64,000 nucleotides of DNA. Origin: ASV31 sp965229765. GTDB lineage: Bacteria; Pseudomonadota; Alphaproteobacteria; Rhodobacterales; Rhodobacteraceae. Location: positions 744,001-808,000 of the forward strand of contig CBDDJT010000003.1 of assembly GCA_965229765.1 (NCBI GenBank). The letters run 5' to 3'. Position 1 is the stretch's first letter. Each line of letters begins with the position of its first letter. The position numbers and the translations under genes were made by a program. Below are positions 48,934 to 56,716 of this stretch, piece after piece. The notes under the pieces were generated by a model. That model did no database searches. It was not told where the DNA came from and saw only the letters and a program-made list of their open reading frames with translations.

Positions 48934-49485
48934 ATGGCCAAGCGATTCGACCAGATCGGCAAGGATCACCACGCCTTCATCGAGGCGCAGCACATCTTTT
49001 TCGTGGGCAGCGCGGCGCGCGAGGGCAGGGTGAACGTGTCGCCCAAGGGGATGGACAGCCTGAGGGTCATGGGGCCGAACCGCATCGTCTGGCGCAACCT
49101 GACCGGCAGCGGCAACGAGACCGCGGGACACCTCCACGACATCAACCGCCTGACTTTGGTGTGGTGCGGGTTCGAGGCCCGGCCGCTGATTTTGCGCTGC
49201 TTTGGCACCGCGCGCGCAGTGCATCCGCGCGATGTGGATTGGGAGAGCCTGAACGGCCTGTTCGCACAGCACGATGGCGCCCGGCAGGTCTATGACATGG
49301 CGGTGGAAATGGTGCAGACCTCTTGCGGCTACGCTGTGCCCTACATGGACTATGCGGGCGAGCGTGACACGCTGGACCGCTGGACCGCAGACAAGGGCCC
49401 CGAAGGGGTGCGCCGCTACTGGGCCGAGACCAACGCGCGCACGCTCGACGGGCTGGAGACCGGCATCCTCGACGATCCGGCATGA
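48934..49485 (+). CDS. Pyridoxamine 5'-phosphate oxidase family protein
   Basis: A 183-residue split-barrel flavin-binding protein: FIEAQHIFFVGSAAREGRVNVSPKGMDSLRVMGPNRIVW is the FMN-binding start shared by this family, and LTGSGNETAGHLHDI fits the phosphate-binding loop. It is not PdxH itself: the family includes many proteins of unknown substrate. It lies 4 bases after glmS and overlaps the AlkD-like gene by 4 bases, so the three are co-transcribed. Confidence 0.85.
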   Translation: MAKRFDQIGKDHHAFIEAQHIFFVGSAAREGRVNVSPKGMDSLRVMGPNRIVWRNLTGSGNETAGHLHDINRLTLVWCGFEARPLILRCFGTARAVHPRDVDWESLNGLFAQHDGARQVYDMAVEMVQTSCGYAVPYMDYAGERDTLDRWTADKGPEGVRRYWAETNARTLDGLETGILDDPA

Positions 49486-50159
49486 CGACAGACGAAGCGC
49501 TGGCAGCACTGGCGTTGCATATCGTGCCTGGCAAGGTGGACGAAATGGCCGCCTATCACAAGGTCAAGCGGCATTATCTGGGCGTGTCCAATCCCGACAT
49601 CGACACGCTGGCGCGCGGCTGGCGGCAGGGGCTGACGCTGGACGACCGGCTGGCGCTTGCCGCCGGGCTGTGGGACAGCGACGTGCACGAGGGGCGGATC
49701 GCGGCCGCCAAGCTGCTGACGCAGGCGCGCATCCGGCCTGACGACCAGGGCGCATGGGGCCTGATCCGGTCCTGGGTGCCGCAGTTCGACGCCTGGGCGG
49801 TGGCCGATCACGCCTCGATCGCGGGGCAGAAACGGCTGGTGGCCGATCCGTCGCGGCTGGACGAGGTGGAACGCTGGACGCAGGGCGATCACATGTGGAC
49901 CCGCCGCGCGGCGCTGGTGATGACGCTGCCCTGGACGCGGCTGACCCACCCCAAGCCCGCCGATCTGGCGGTGCGCGAACGGGTGCTGGGCTGGGCGGCG
50001 GGATATGTGCCGGACCGCGACTGGTTCATCCAGAAGGCCGTGGGATGGTGGCTGCGCGACCTGTCCAAGCGAGACCCCGAGCGGGTGCGCGCCTTTCTCG
50101 CCGAGCATGGCGCGGCGATGAAGCCCTTCGCCCGGCGCGAGGCGTCGCGGTACCTGTAG
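49482..50159 (+). CDS. DNA alkylation repair protein (AlkD-like)
   Basis: A 225-residue all-helical, HEAT-like protein of the DNA alkylation repair family (PF08713), which removes bulky or cationic alkylated bases without base flipping. Recognisable parts are the central WVPQFDAWAVADHAS segment with the conserved Asp and the C-terminal WFIQKAVGWWLRDLSKRDPERVRAFL block. It overlaps the PNPOx-like gene by 4 bases. The pairing of an FMN-type protein with a glycosylase behind glmS has no obvious pathway logic. Confidence 0.88.
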   Translation: MTTDEALAALALHIVPGKVDEMAAYHKVKRHYLGVSNPDIDTLARGWRQGLTLDDRLALAAGLWDSDVHEGRIAAAKLLTQARIRPDDQGAWGLIRSWVPQFDAWAVADHASIAGQKRLVADPSRLDEVERWTQGDHMWTRRAALVMTLPWTRLTHPKPADLAVRERVLGWAAGYVPDRDWFIQKAVGWWLRDLSKRDPERVRAFLAEHGAAMKPFARREASRYL

Positions 50160-50170
50160 GGCGGGGTCGT

Positions 50171-50188
50171 GCCCCCCGGCAGGGGGGC
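50171..50188. other. Stem-loop between convergent genes
   Basis: GCCCCCC (50171-50177), loop GGCA, GGGGGGC (50182-50188), between the stop codons of the AlkD-like gene and the convergent PD-(D/E)XK-like gene. It is strong but lacks a T-run on either strand, so it may act as a Rho-dependent pause or mRNA 3' end. Confidence 0.5.
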
Positions 50189-50190
50189 CG

Positions 50191-50679
50191 TCACGCGCGG
50201 GGCAGCAAGTTCCAGTTCAGGTTCACACGGCCCGTGGACGACGTCGGCAGTTTCGCGCGGGCGATGGTGCGGGCCGATACCTCAAACTCGGGGTCTATGC
50301 GGACGACGACGACGCGGCTGAAGTTGCCTTTCAGATCGACAGTAACCGTGGGCTTCTTCTTCATGGGCGAGATCGTCTTGACCTCGACGAAGTCGTTGCC
50401 CATGCGCCCGTCCGAACCGGCGGCATATGGCCTGTGCAGCCGAATGCCATAGGTGACGGCGGCGAAGAGTTCTCCCAATTCGCCGTAGACCTGCAGGTGG
50501 CGGCCGGTCATGAGGTGAAAATTCTCGGCAAGCTGCAGCAGATCTTTGAATGTCGAAAGCAGGTTCAGATCGGCAAGCGGATACCGCCGTCGCAATTCCA
50601 TACGGGCCAGTGCGCTATTGATGTGGACCCAACTGACCCACTCCCCGTCGTCCCATATGGCGTTGTCCAGCCCCAGCAT
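50191..50679 (-). CDS. Hypothetical protein with a PD-(D/E)XK-like motif (DUF6998-like)
   Basis: A 162-residue protein. The start at 50679 has AGAGG upstream. The centre reads GRHLQVYGELGELFAAVTYGIRLHRPYAAGSDGRMGNDFVEVKTIS, i.e. a helix with a conserved Glu, then D-x(n)-EVK, which is the layout of the PD-(D/E)XK nuclease core; I recall a similar pattern in the DUF6998 family. Nuclease activity is inferred from the motif. It stands alone between an AlkD-like gene and an acyl-CoA synthetase, with base composition apparently lower in GC than both. It could be a remnant of a restriction or defence function. Confidence 0.55.
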   Translation of the reverse strand: MLGLDNAIWDDGEWVSWVHINSALARMELRRRYPLADLNLLSTFKDLLQLAENFHLMTGRHLQVYGELGELFAAVTYGIRLHRPYAAGSDGRMGNDFVEVKTISPMKKKPTVTVDLKGNFSRVVVVRIDPEFEVSARTIARAKLPTSSTGRVNLNWNLLPRA

Positions 50680-50774
50680 GTGAATCCTCTGCACGACAAT
50701 GCGAGGAGCTTCTCTACCTATTGGGACGCAAGTGTGACGCCACGCGGGCACTTGCACAGCCCTTGGCGCCGATC

Positions 50775-52388
50775 TCAGCCGTCGCGCAGCGCCCGGCGCA
50801 TGATCTTGCCCGTGGCCGTCATCGGCAGGGCGTCGACGCACACCACCTGGCGCGGGGCGACATGGGGGCTGACGCGGTCGCGGACGCGCTGGATCAGCGC
50901 GGGTTCGAGGCCCTCCCAGGACGCGCCGTCGCGCAGGACGACAAAGGCTTTGACCACCTCTGTCCGAACCGGGTCGGGCACGCCGATCACAGCGGCCATC
51001 ACCACATCAGGATGTCCGGTCAGGCAGTTCTCGATCTCGGTCGGGCCGATCCGATAGCCCGCCGATGTGATGACGTCATCATCGCGGCTGACATAGGTGA
51101 AATAGCCGTCGGCGTCCTGCGTCGCCAGATCGCCGGTGCGCATCCAGTCGCCAACGTATTTTTCGGCCGTCTTTTCGGGCTTGTTCCAGTATTCGAGAAA
51201 CATCACCGGATCCGGCCGGCGCACCGCGATCTCGCCGATCTGGCCAGGCGGGACGGGCTGGCCGGTCGCGTCGATCAGGGCCACGTCATGGCCCGGCACC
51301 GGCAGGCCCATCGCGCCGTCGCGCACATGCATCAGGCCGTGGACCGAGGCAAGCACGAGGTTGCATTCGGTCTGGCCGTAGATCTCGTTGACCGGCGCGC
51401 CCAGGTGGGCCATCGCCCAGTCCGACAGCGCCGTGCCAAGGCTTTCGCCCCCCGACCCGATGGAGCGCACCGCCAGCGGCGCCGCCGGGGGCGACTGTCG
51501 CATGAGCTTGAGCGCCGTGGGCGGCAGGAAAAGGCGGGTGATCCGTTCATCACGGATCAGCGAGTACGCGGCTGCCGGATCGAACTTGCGCATGCGCTGG
51601 CTGATCAGGGGCACGCCGTAGTAGAGACATGGTATCGCCATGTCCATCAGCCCGCCGATCCAGGCCCAGTCCGCCGGGGTCCAGCCCACATCGTCCGGGC
51701 CTGCCCCAAAGCCGGGGTGGTGGGTTTCAATCGACGTCAGGTGGCCGATAAGGAAACGATGCGCGTGCAGAACGCCTTTGGGTGGCCCCGTGGTGCCAGA
51801 AGTATAAATGAGAAGGGCAGGCTCATCTGAACCGGTATCCACGCGGGTGCAAGATTTGACGGCTTCGATCTCGGTTCCCAGGTGAAGAACCGGTGGAGCG
51901 GCGGGATCGACCGAGTAGACGAGGGAAAGCTCTGGCAGGTCCGCTTTCAGCGAAAGCACCTTGTCCAGATTCGCCCCGTCGGTGATTACCGCCCGTGCAC
52001 CACTGTCCGACAGGCGATAGGCCAGCGCATCCGCACCGAACAAGGTGAAGACTGGCAACACGACCGCCCCGAGTTTGAGGATCGCCATATGCGCCAGCAG
52101 AACCTCGGGCGATTGTGCCAAGAGCACTGCCACACGGTCGCCACGCCCGACGCCCCGTGCAGCAAGCGACCCCGCCAGCCGATCCGAAGCGTTGCGCAGA
52201 CGCTGGTAACTCCATCTGTCGCGGGTCCCGCTCTCTGAAACGTGGATGATCGCCGTTCGGTCGGGATCGCTGGCGGCCCAGCTGTCGCAACAGCGTTCCG
52301 CGATATTGTAGCGAGCGGGGACATGCCACCGAAAGTCGGCGCGAACACTCTCCCATGACCCCTTGGCACCCAGTAGCCGTCGGGTCAT
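50775..52388 (-). CDS. Acyl-CoA synthetase (AMP-forming, acetyl/medium-chain type)
   Basis: Adenylate-forming enzyme that activates a carboxylic acid with ATP and CoA. Motifs: P-loop LIYTSGTTGPPKG (residues 193-205), A4-A5 region NEIYGQTECNL, hinge GDWMRTGDLATQDADGYFTYVSRDDDVITSAGYRIGPTEIE and the C-terminal lysine K528 in TATGKIMRRAL. The length of 537 residues fits medium-chain/acetoacetyl-type enzymes and is short for acetyl-CoA synthetase. The start lies 4 bases after a lipoprotein gene. The substrate cannot be read from sequence. The first 200 codons look less GC-rich than the rest. Confidence 0.88.
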   Translation of the reverse strand: MTRRLLGAKGSWESVRADFRWHVPARYNIAERCCDSWAASDPDRTAIIHVSESGTRDRWSYQRLRNASDRLAGSLAARGVGRGDRVAVLLAQSPEVLLAHMAILKLGAVVLPVFTLFGADALAYRLSDSGARAVITDGANLDKVLSLKADLPELSLVYSVDPAAPPVLHLGTEIEAVKSCTRVDTGSDEPALLIYTSGTTGPPKGVLHAHRFLIGHLTSIETHHPGFGAGPDDVGWTPADWAWIGGLMDMAIPCLYYGVPLISQRMRKFDPAAAYSLIRDERITRLFLPPTALKLMRQSPPAAPLAVRSIGSGGESLGTALSDWAMAHLGAPVNEIYGQTECNLVLASVHGLMHVRDGAMGLPVPGHDVALIDATGQPVPPGQIGEIAVRRPDPVMFLEYWNKPEKTAEKYVGDWMRTGDLATQDADGYFTYVSRDDDVITSAGYRIGPTEIENCLTGHPDVVMAAVIGVPDPVRTEVVKAFVVLRDGASWEGLEPALIQRVRDRVSPHVAPRQVVCVDALPMTATGKIMRRALRDG

Positions 52389-52391
52389 GGT

Positions 52392-52886
52392 TCAAAGCAC
52401 ATAGACGATCAGTTCCGGTAAACCCGTCAGCGGCGCCTCAAGCACGCGCATCGCTGGAAGCGAGACGCGGCTACCCGAACCGGGCGCCCCACCCGTCGGG
52501 CGCAATTCCACCTTCACACTGTTGCCTGTACCGGGAAAGACCAATCGCCCCTCTGCCAATTCCGTGACCAATGGGGTTTCGATCCAGAAGCCAGGATCGG
52601 ATGGATCGCCAAGGGATGCCACTGTACGACCCAGTTCCCGCCCACCTTCGGCAGAGGCAGCGACTTCTCGCTCCTCGGCGGTCGTTGTATCGAACTCGAC
52701 GGCTGTCGTGGCCTCCGCCGGCGGGGGGACACCCTCTTTCATCGGGGCCATCAGCGGATCACCCGGAAGGGCCACATCTGACGGAGCGTCGGGTCGTTCA
52801 CCACCGATCCCGCCAAGGAACGACGGCGCCGTCCCGCCACAACCGGCAAGCGCAAGGAAAAGAACGATTGACGCACCACGTATCAT
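52392..52886 (-). CDS. Lipoprotein, function unknown
   Basis: A 164-residue protein with lipoprotein signal MIRGASIVLFLALAGC (lipidated Cys16). The mature part has a Pro/Ala-rich acidic linker, then a small domain rich in beta strands (LVTELAEGRLVFPGTGNSVKVEL, RVSLPAMRVLEAPLTGLPELIVYVL). No family is recognised with confidence. The start at 52886 was preferred over 52922 because it gives a clean signal. It is followed after 4 bases by the acyl-CoA synthetase gene. Confidence 0.65.
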   Translation of the reverse strand: MIRGASIVLFLALAGCGGTAPSFLGGIGGERPDAPSDVALPGDPLMAPMKEGVPPPAEATTAVEFDTTTAEEREVAASAEGGRELGRTVASLGDPSDPGFWIETPLVTELAEGRLVFPGTGNSVKVELRPTGGAPGSGSRVSLPAMRVLEAPLTGLPELIVYVL

Positions 52887-52937
52887 GCGACGCAGCCTAA
52901 GCGCATTTCTGGACCCGTTCAACGGGCCCGAGCGCTC

Positions 52938-52966
52938 TTGCAGCGGCGACGTGGCGGGCCTAGTTT
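52938..52966 (+). promoter_or_regulatory. Possible promoter placing the moaA start at +1
   Basis: TTGCAG (52938-52943) and TAGTTT (52961-52966) are 17 bases apart, which would put transcription start at or next to the moaA ATG (52973). No Shine-Dalgarno sequence lies at the usual distance. The hexamers match consensus only partly, so a leaderless moaA mRNA is a hypothesis. Confidence 0.3.
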
Positions 52967-52972
52967 GCTGTC

Positions 52973-53980
52973 ATGACAGCACCACTCATCGATCCCTTCC
53001 AGCGCGCGATTTCCTACCTGCGCGTGTCGGTCACCGACCGCTGCGACTTTCGTTGCGTGTATTGTATGTCCGAAAACATGACCTTCCTGCCCAAGAAGGA
53101 ACTGCTGACGCTGGAAGAACTTGATCGCATGTGCTCGACCTTTGTTCGGCTGGGGGTACGCAAGCTTCGGATCACGGGCGGAGAACCCTTGGTGCGGCGC
53201 GATATCCTGACGTTTTTTCAACGCATGTCACGGCATCTGGAATCCGGGGCGCTTGAAGAATTGACGCTGACCACCAACGGATCACAGTTAGAACGTTTCG
53301 CAAAGGATCTGCACTCTGCGGGTGTGAGGCGGGTAAACGTATCGCTCGATACGCTGGACGAAGCCAAGTTCGCCCGGATCACCCGCTGGGGCCGTCTTCA
53401 ACAGGTCTTGCGCGGCATAGAGGCAGCACAAGAGGCCGGACTGCGGATCAAGATCAATGCCGTTGCGCTCAAGGGCTTCAACGAGGATGAGTTGTTCAAC
53501 CTTGTCGATTGGTGTGGATCGCGCGACATGGACCTGACCTTCATCGAGGTCATGCCGATGGGTGATCTGGGCAACGAGGATCGCGTGGGACAGTATTGGG
53601 CGCTGTCCGACCTGCGCGCACGCCTGTCGGAACGCTTCACCCTGACGGATTTGGCGCACCGCACGGGCGGGCCTGCGCGATACGTCCGGTTGGACGAAAC
53701 GGGACAGCAGGTGGGCTTCATCACGCCTCTGACCCATAATTTCTGTGAAAGCTGCAACCGCGTGCGCCTGACTTGCACCGGAGAACTCTACATGTGCCTC
53801 GGTCAGGAAGACATGGCAGACCTCCGCGCCCCCTTGCGCGCGAACGCACTCAGCGATGCCCCGCTGGAGCACGCGATCCGGCAAGCCATCTTCCGCAAAC
53901 CAAAAGGGCACGATTTCGACTATTCCCGACAGCGCGCTGACGGGCAGGTCAGTCGGCATATGAGCCATACGGGCGGATAG
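52973..53980 (+). CDS. moaA: GTP 3',8-cyclase MoaA
   Basis: Radical SAM enzyme starting molybdenum cofactor synthesis from GTP. N-terminal cluster CDFRCVYC (Cys 24, 28, 31), SAM motif ITGGEPLVRRD; C-terminal second cluster C258, C261 and C275 (FCESCNRVRL, ELYMC), and the C-terminal di-glycine tail (SHTGG), which is needed for activity in the family. The length of 335 residues is normal. It is not accompanied by other moa genes. It is divergent from the lipoprotein gene and convergent with the sulfatase gene. Confidence 0.96.
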   Translation: MTAPLIDPFQRAISYLRVSVTDRCDFRCVYCMSENMTFLPKKELLTLEELDRMCSTFVRLGVRKLRITGGEPLVRRDILTFFQRMSRHLESGALEELTLTTNGSQLERFAKDLHSAGVRRVNVSLDTLDEAKFARITRWGRLQQVLRGIEAAQEAGLRIKINAVALKGFNEDELFNLVDWCGSRDMDLTFIEVMPMGDLGNEDRVGQYWALSDLRARLSERFTLTDLAHRTGGPARYVRLDETGQQVGFITPLTHNFCESCNRVRLTCTGELYMCLGQEDMADLRAPLRANALSDAPLEHAIRQAIFRKPKGHDFDYSRQRADGQVSRHMSHTGG

Positions 53981-53998
53981 CGGATCTCGGTCGGCCGC

Positions 53999-55291
53999 TC
54001 ACGGGCGCAGGGCTGCAAGATGGCGGGCGATCCCTTCCGCGGTCGCATCGCCACCGAACAGCATGTCATTTTCAAGGTCGGGGTCACGCCTCAGGTCGTA
54101 GAGTTCCGGTGCACCCTCTTCGCGGGCGACGAGGGCATGATCGGCCGTAACGATAGACCAGCCATAAGAGCCTCTCCCGCGAATGGCGTTTTCGCCGAAA
54201 TGCTCTGAAAAGGCGGCGCTTCGCCCAGATCGACCGGTCCCATCCAGTATCGGCCCAAGGCTGAAGCTGCTCTCGGGCACCGGCCCGCCTGCCATGGCCA
54301 GATCCAGAATGGTGGCGAAGAGATCGGTTGCCGCGACCGGCTGGTCGCTTCGCCCCTGAACAACCCCAGGACCGGCGATGACCAGTGGCACATGCGTGCC
54401 ACCCGGAAGAATGCTTCCCTTGGCGCCCCGTGTCCGGCTGCCTGCCCCTGCCACGCGGGCCGGGGTGCCGTTGTCACCCATGAACATCACGATTGTGTTG
54501 GCGCGGTCGTCCGGATCCAGGCTGTCCAGAAATCGAAACAGCTCTGCATCAAGCGCTTCCAGTGCCGCATGGTAGTAGGGCTCGGGATTCCGCCGGATCG
54601 CGTCCGGATCATCGGACAGGACATCCCCGATCAGCTCGGCGGGCGGGACATGAAACGGGGTATGGGGCGCAACATGAGCCAGCCAAAGAAACCAGGGGCC
54701 ATCCTGCGTGGCGGCCCAGTCAATTGCCCGGTCTGTCAAGACCGAGGTCGCATAGCCTGAAACGCGCACCCTGCGCCCCGCGTCCACGGCCTGCCAATCA
54801 AAAAAATCCTCAATCGCTCCGGAAAGGGGGCCGAAATGCATTGGAACACCCAGGCTTTCCGGGTGGCCTGCGTCCCGAGGATTGGGAGTAAGGTGCCACT
54901 TTCCGATGACCGCACTGGCGTAATCGGGCGCCCGGCCAGACAACGCATCGAACAGACTTGGCGTATCGGGGTCCAGCGCCTTGGGGTTGCGCGGGCTGAC
55001 CGCGCCGCCTACTCCGGTCTGGCTGGGATAGAGCCCTGTCAGCATCATTGCCCGTGTGGGCGAGCAGGTGGGCGCCACGTGTACGGCGTCAAAGACCATG
55101 CCATCATCGCAAAGCATCCGAAGTGTGGGCATGTTCGGGGACCGGTTGGCAGGCGCATGGCATGGGCTGACATCCACCCCCATGTCGTCTGCGATCACCA
55201 GCAGGATGTTGGGTGCAGCAATTGCCTGTGCCGAAAGCGCCGAAACCGCAAACGCTGCGCCAAGAACCCAGTCCCGAGCCGTGCCGTCCAT
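53999..55291 (-). CDS. Exported arylsulfatase-type sulfatase
   Basis: Type I sulfatase of 430 residues. The start at 55291 gives a signal peptide (VLGAAFAVSALSAQAIAA). The active-site motif is CSPTR (Cys76, to be converted to formylglycine) in VAPTCSPTRAMMLTGLYPS; metal ligands are in NILLVIADDMGVD, and GKWHL and MGDNGTP follow. The natural substrate is unknown. The activating enzyme is not in the window. The gene is single; a strong hairpin lies between its start and the downstream stop of the M20 gene. Confidence 0.88.
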   Translation of the reverse strand: MDGTARDWVLGAAFAVSALSAQAIAAPNILLVIADDMGVDVSPCHAPANRSPNMPTLRMLCDDGMVFDAVHVAPTCSPTRAMMLTGLYPSQTGVGGAVSPRNPKALDPDTPSLFDALSGRAPDYASAVIGKWHLTPNPRDAGHPESLGVPMHFGPLSGAIEDFFDWQAVDAGRRVRVSGYATSVLTDRAIDWAATQDGPWFLWLAHVAPHTPFHVPPAELIGDVLSDDPDAIRRNPEPYYHAALEALDAELFRFLDSLDPDDRANTIVMFMGDNGTPARVAGAGSRTRGAKGSILPGGTHVPLVIAGPGVVQGRSDQPVAATDLFATILDLAMAGGPVPESSFSLGPILDGTGRSGRSAAFSEHFGENAIRGRGSYGWSIVTADHALVAREEGAPELYDLRRDPDLENDMLFGGDATAEGIARHLAALRP

Positions 55292-55478
55292 CTGTGCATC
55301 CCCTTCTCCGCCAGTCTCAACAGCTGATACGGGCCAACCAGCCCGTTCCGTTGTGGAGAAGAACAGAGAGATCCTCTTTTCCGGCGCGCGGTCGTGCCGA
55401 CACCCGGGTGCCCGGATCAAGACACGAGCCCTTGCAGATGGCAGCGTCAATCGCCGTTGCCCGCGCGGCCGAAGGCAC

Positions 55479-55504
55479 GTCGGCGCCGCGCTGGCGGCGC
55501 CGAC
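55479..55504. other. Strong hairpin after the first M20 gene
   Basis: GTCGGCGCCGC (55479-55489), loop GCTG, GCGGCGCCGAC (55494-55504): a perfect 11-bp stem 22 bases beyond the M20 stop (minus strand). There is no T-run, so it is probably a Rho-linked or mRNA-end element and not a classic terminator. The rest of 55292-55525 shows nothing else. Confidence 0.5.
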
Positions 55505-55525
55505 GGGTCGCGGCGGACTTATGGG

Positions 55526-56689
55526 TCAGCCGGCAGGCAGGCGGCTTTCCACCATCTCGGCGAACCATGAGCATCCGGCAGGGATGACTTCGTCGTTGAA
55601 ATTGTATTCGGGGTGGTGGACCGCCGCGGTATCGCCGTTCCCGACAAGGATGTAGGCCCCCGGGCGCTCTTCCAGCATGTAGGCAAAGTCCTCTCCACCC
55701 ATCACAAGCGGCGCGTCTTCGCATCCGCCCGAGACCTTGCGGGCAGCCTCGATGGCGTATTCCGTTTCCCTTTCGTGATTGGCCATGACGGGGTAGCCGC
55801 GCATGTAATCGATGTCTGCCGTACCGCCAAAGGCAAGCGCAGTGGTCTCGGCGATCCGCTTGAAACGCTCTTGGACAAGGGCGCGCACCTCTGCGTCCAG
55901 CGTACGGACGGTGCCGCGGAACGTTACCGTCTGCGGGATCACGTTGAATGCCTTGGAGGACGTTTCAAAGCTGGTGACCGAAACCACAGCCTGCTTGACC
56001 GGATCCACATTGCGGCTGGCAATGGTTTGCAAGGCGAGCACGACATGCGAGGCGATGACAGTGCTGTCGACGGTCTCGTGCGGCTTGGCGGCGTGGCCGC
56101 CCTTGTCTTCGATGACCACTTCGAACGTATCCGTAGCCGCGAAAAAGGCACCGGGCCGGATCGCAAAGCTTCCAACCGGCCGACCAGGCCAATTGTGCAT
56201 GCCGTACACCTCGTCGATCTTCCAGCGTTCCATCATGCCGTCCGCGCACATCTCGGCACCGCCGCCGCCGCCCTCTTCGGCGGGCTGGAAGATGACGATC
56301 ACCGTGCCGTCGAAGTTGCGCGTCTCGGCAAGGTATTTTGCCGCACCCAGCAACATGGCGGTGTGCCCGTCATGACCGCAGGCGTGCATCGCTCCGGGCG
56401 TTTTCGAAGCGTAGGGTACCCCCGTTGCCTCAAGAATTGGCAGCGCGTCCATGTCCGCGCGCAGCCCGACGGTGCGCCCCTTGGTGTTGGTCCGCCCCTT
56501 GATGACCCCAACGACGCCGGTCCGGCCAATTCCCGTGACAACCTCATCGCAGCCGAACGCCTCCAGCTTCTCGGCCACCAGCGCCGAGGTTCGGTGGGTT
56601 TCGAACAGGATCTCCGGATGGGCGTGGATATCCCGCCGCCATTCGGTGATCTCCGGCAGCAACTCGGCGAAACGGTTCTTGATCGGCAT
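55526..56689 (-). CDS. M20D amidohydrolase (hippurate hydrolase type), copy A
   Basis: Metal-dependent amidohydrolase of the M20D/HipO family that cleaves N-acyl amino acids. Metal-site blocks are GLRADMDALPI, GAMHACGHDGHTAMLLGAA (Cys and His ligands), FQPAEEGGGGG (Glu pair) and VYGMHNWPG (His); the C-terminal part ends with HHPEYNFND. The length of 387 residues is normal. It is a close tandem paralogue of the next gene (27 bases apart). No signal peptide is seen, so it works in the cytoplasm on imported substrates. Confidence 0.92.
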   Translation of the reverse strand: MPIKNRFAELLPEITEWRRDIHAHPEILFETHRTSALVAEKLEAFGCDEVVTGIGRTGVVGVIKGRTNTKGRTVGLRADMDALPILEATGVPYASKTPGAMHACGHDGHTAMLLGAAKYLAETRNFDGTVIVIFQPAEEGGGGGAEMCADGMMERWKIDEVYGMHNWPGRPVGSFAIRPGAFFAATDTFEVVIEDKGGHAAKPHETVDSTVIASHVVLALQTIASRNVDPVKQAVVSVTSFETSSKAFNVIPQTVTFRGTVRTLDAEVRALVQERFKRIAETTALAFGGTADIDYMRGYPVMANHERETEYAIEAARKVSGGCEDAPLVMGGEDFAYMLEERPGAYILVGNGDTAAVHHPEYNFNDEVIPAGCSWFAEMVESRLPAG

Positions 56690-56716
56690 CTCTGTCGCTC
56701 TCCTCGGGTACTTGGA

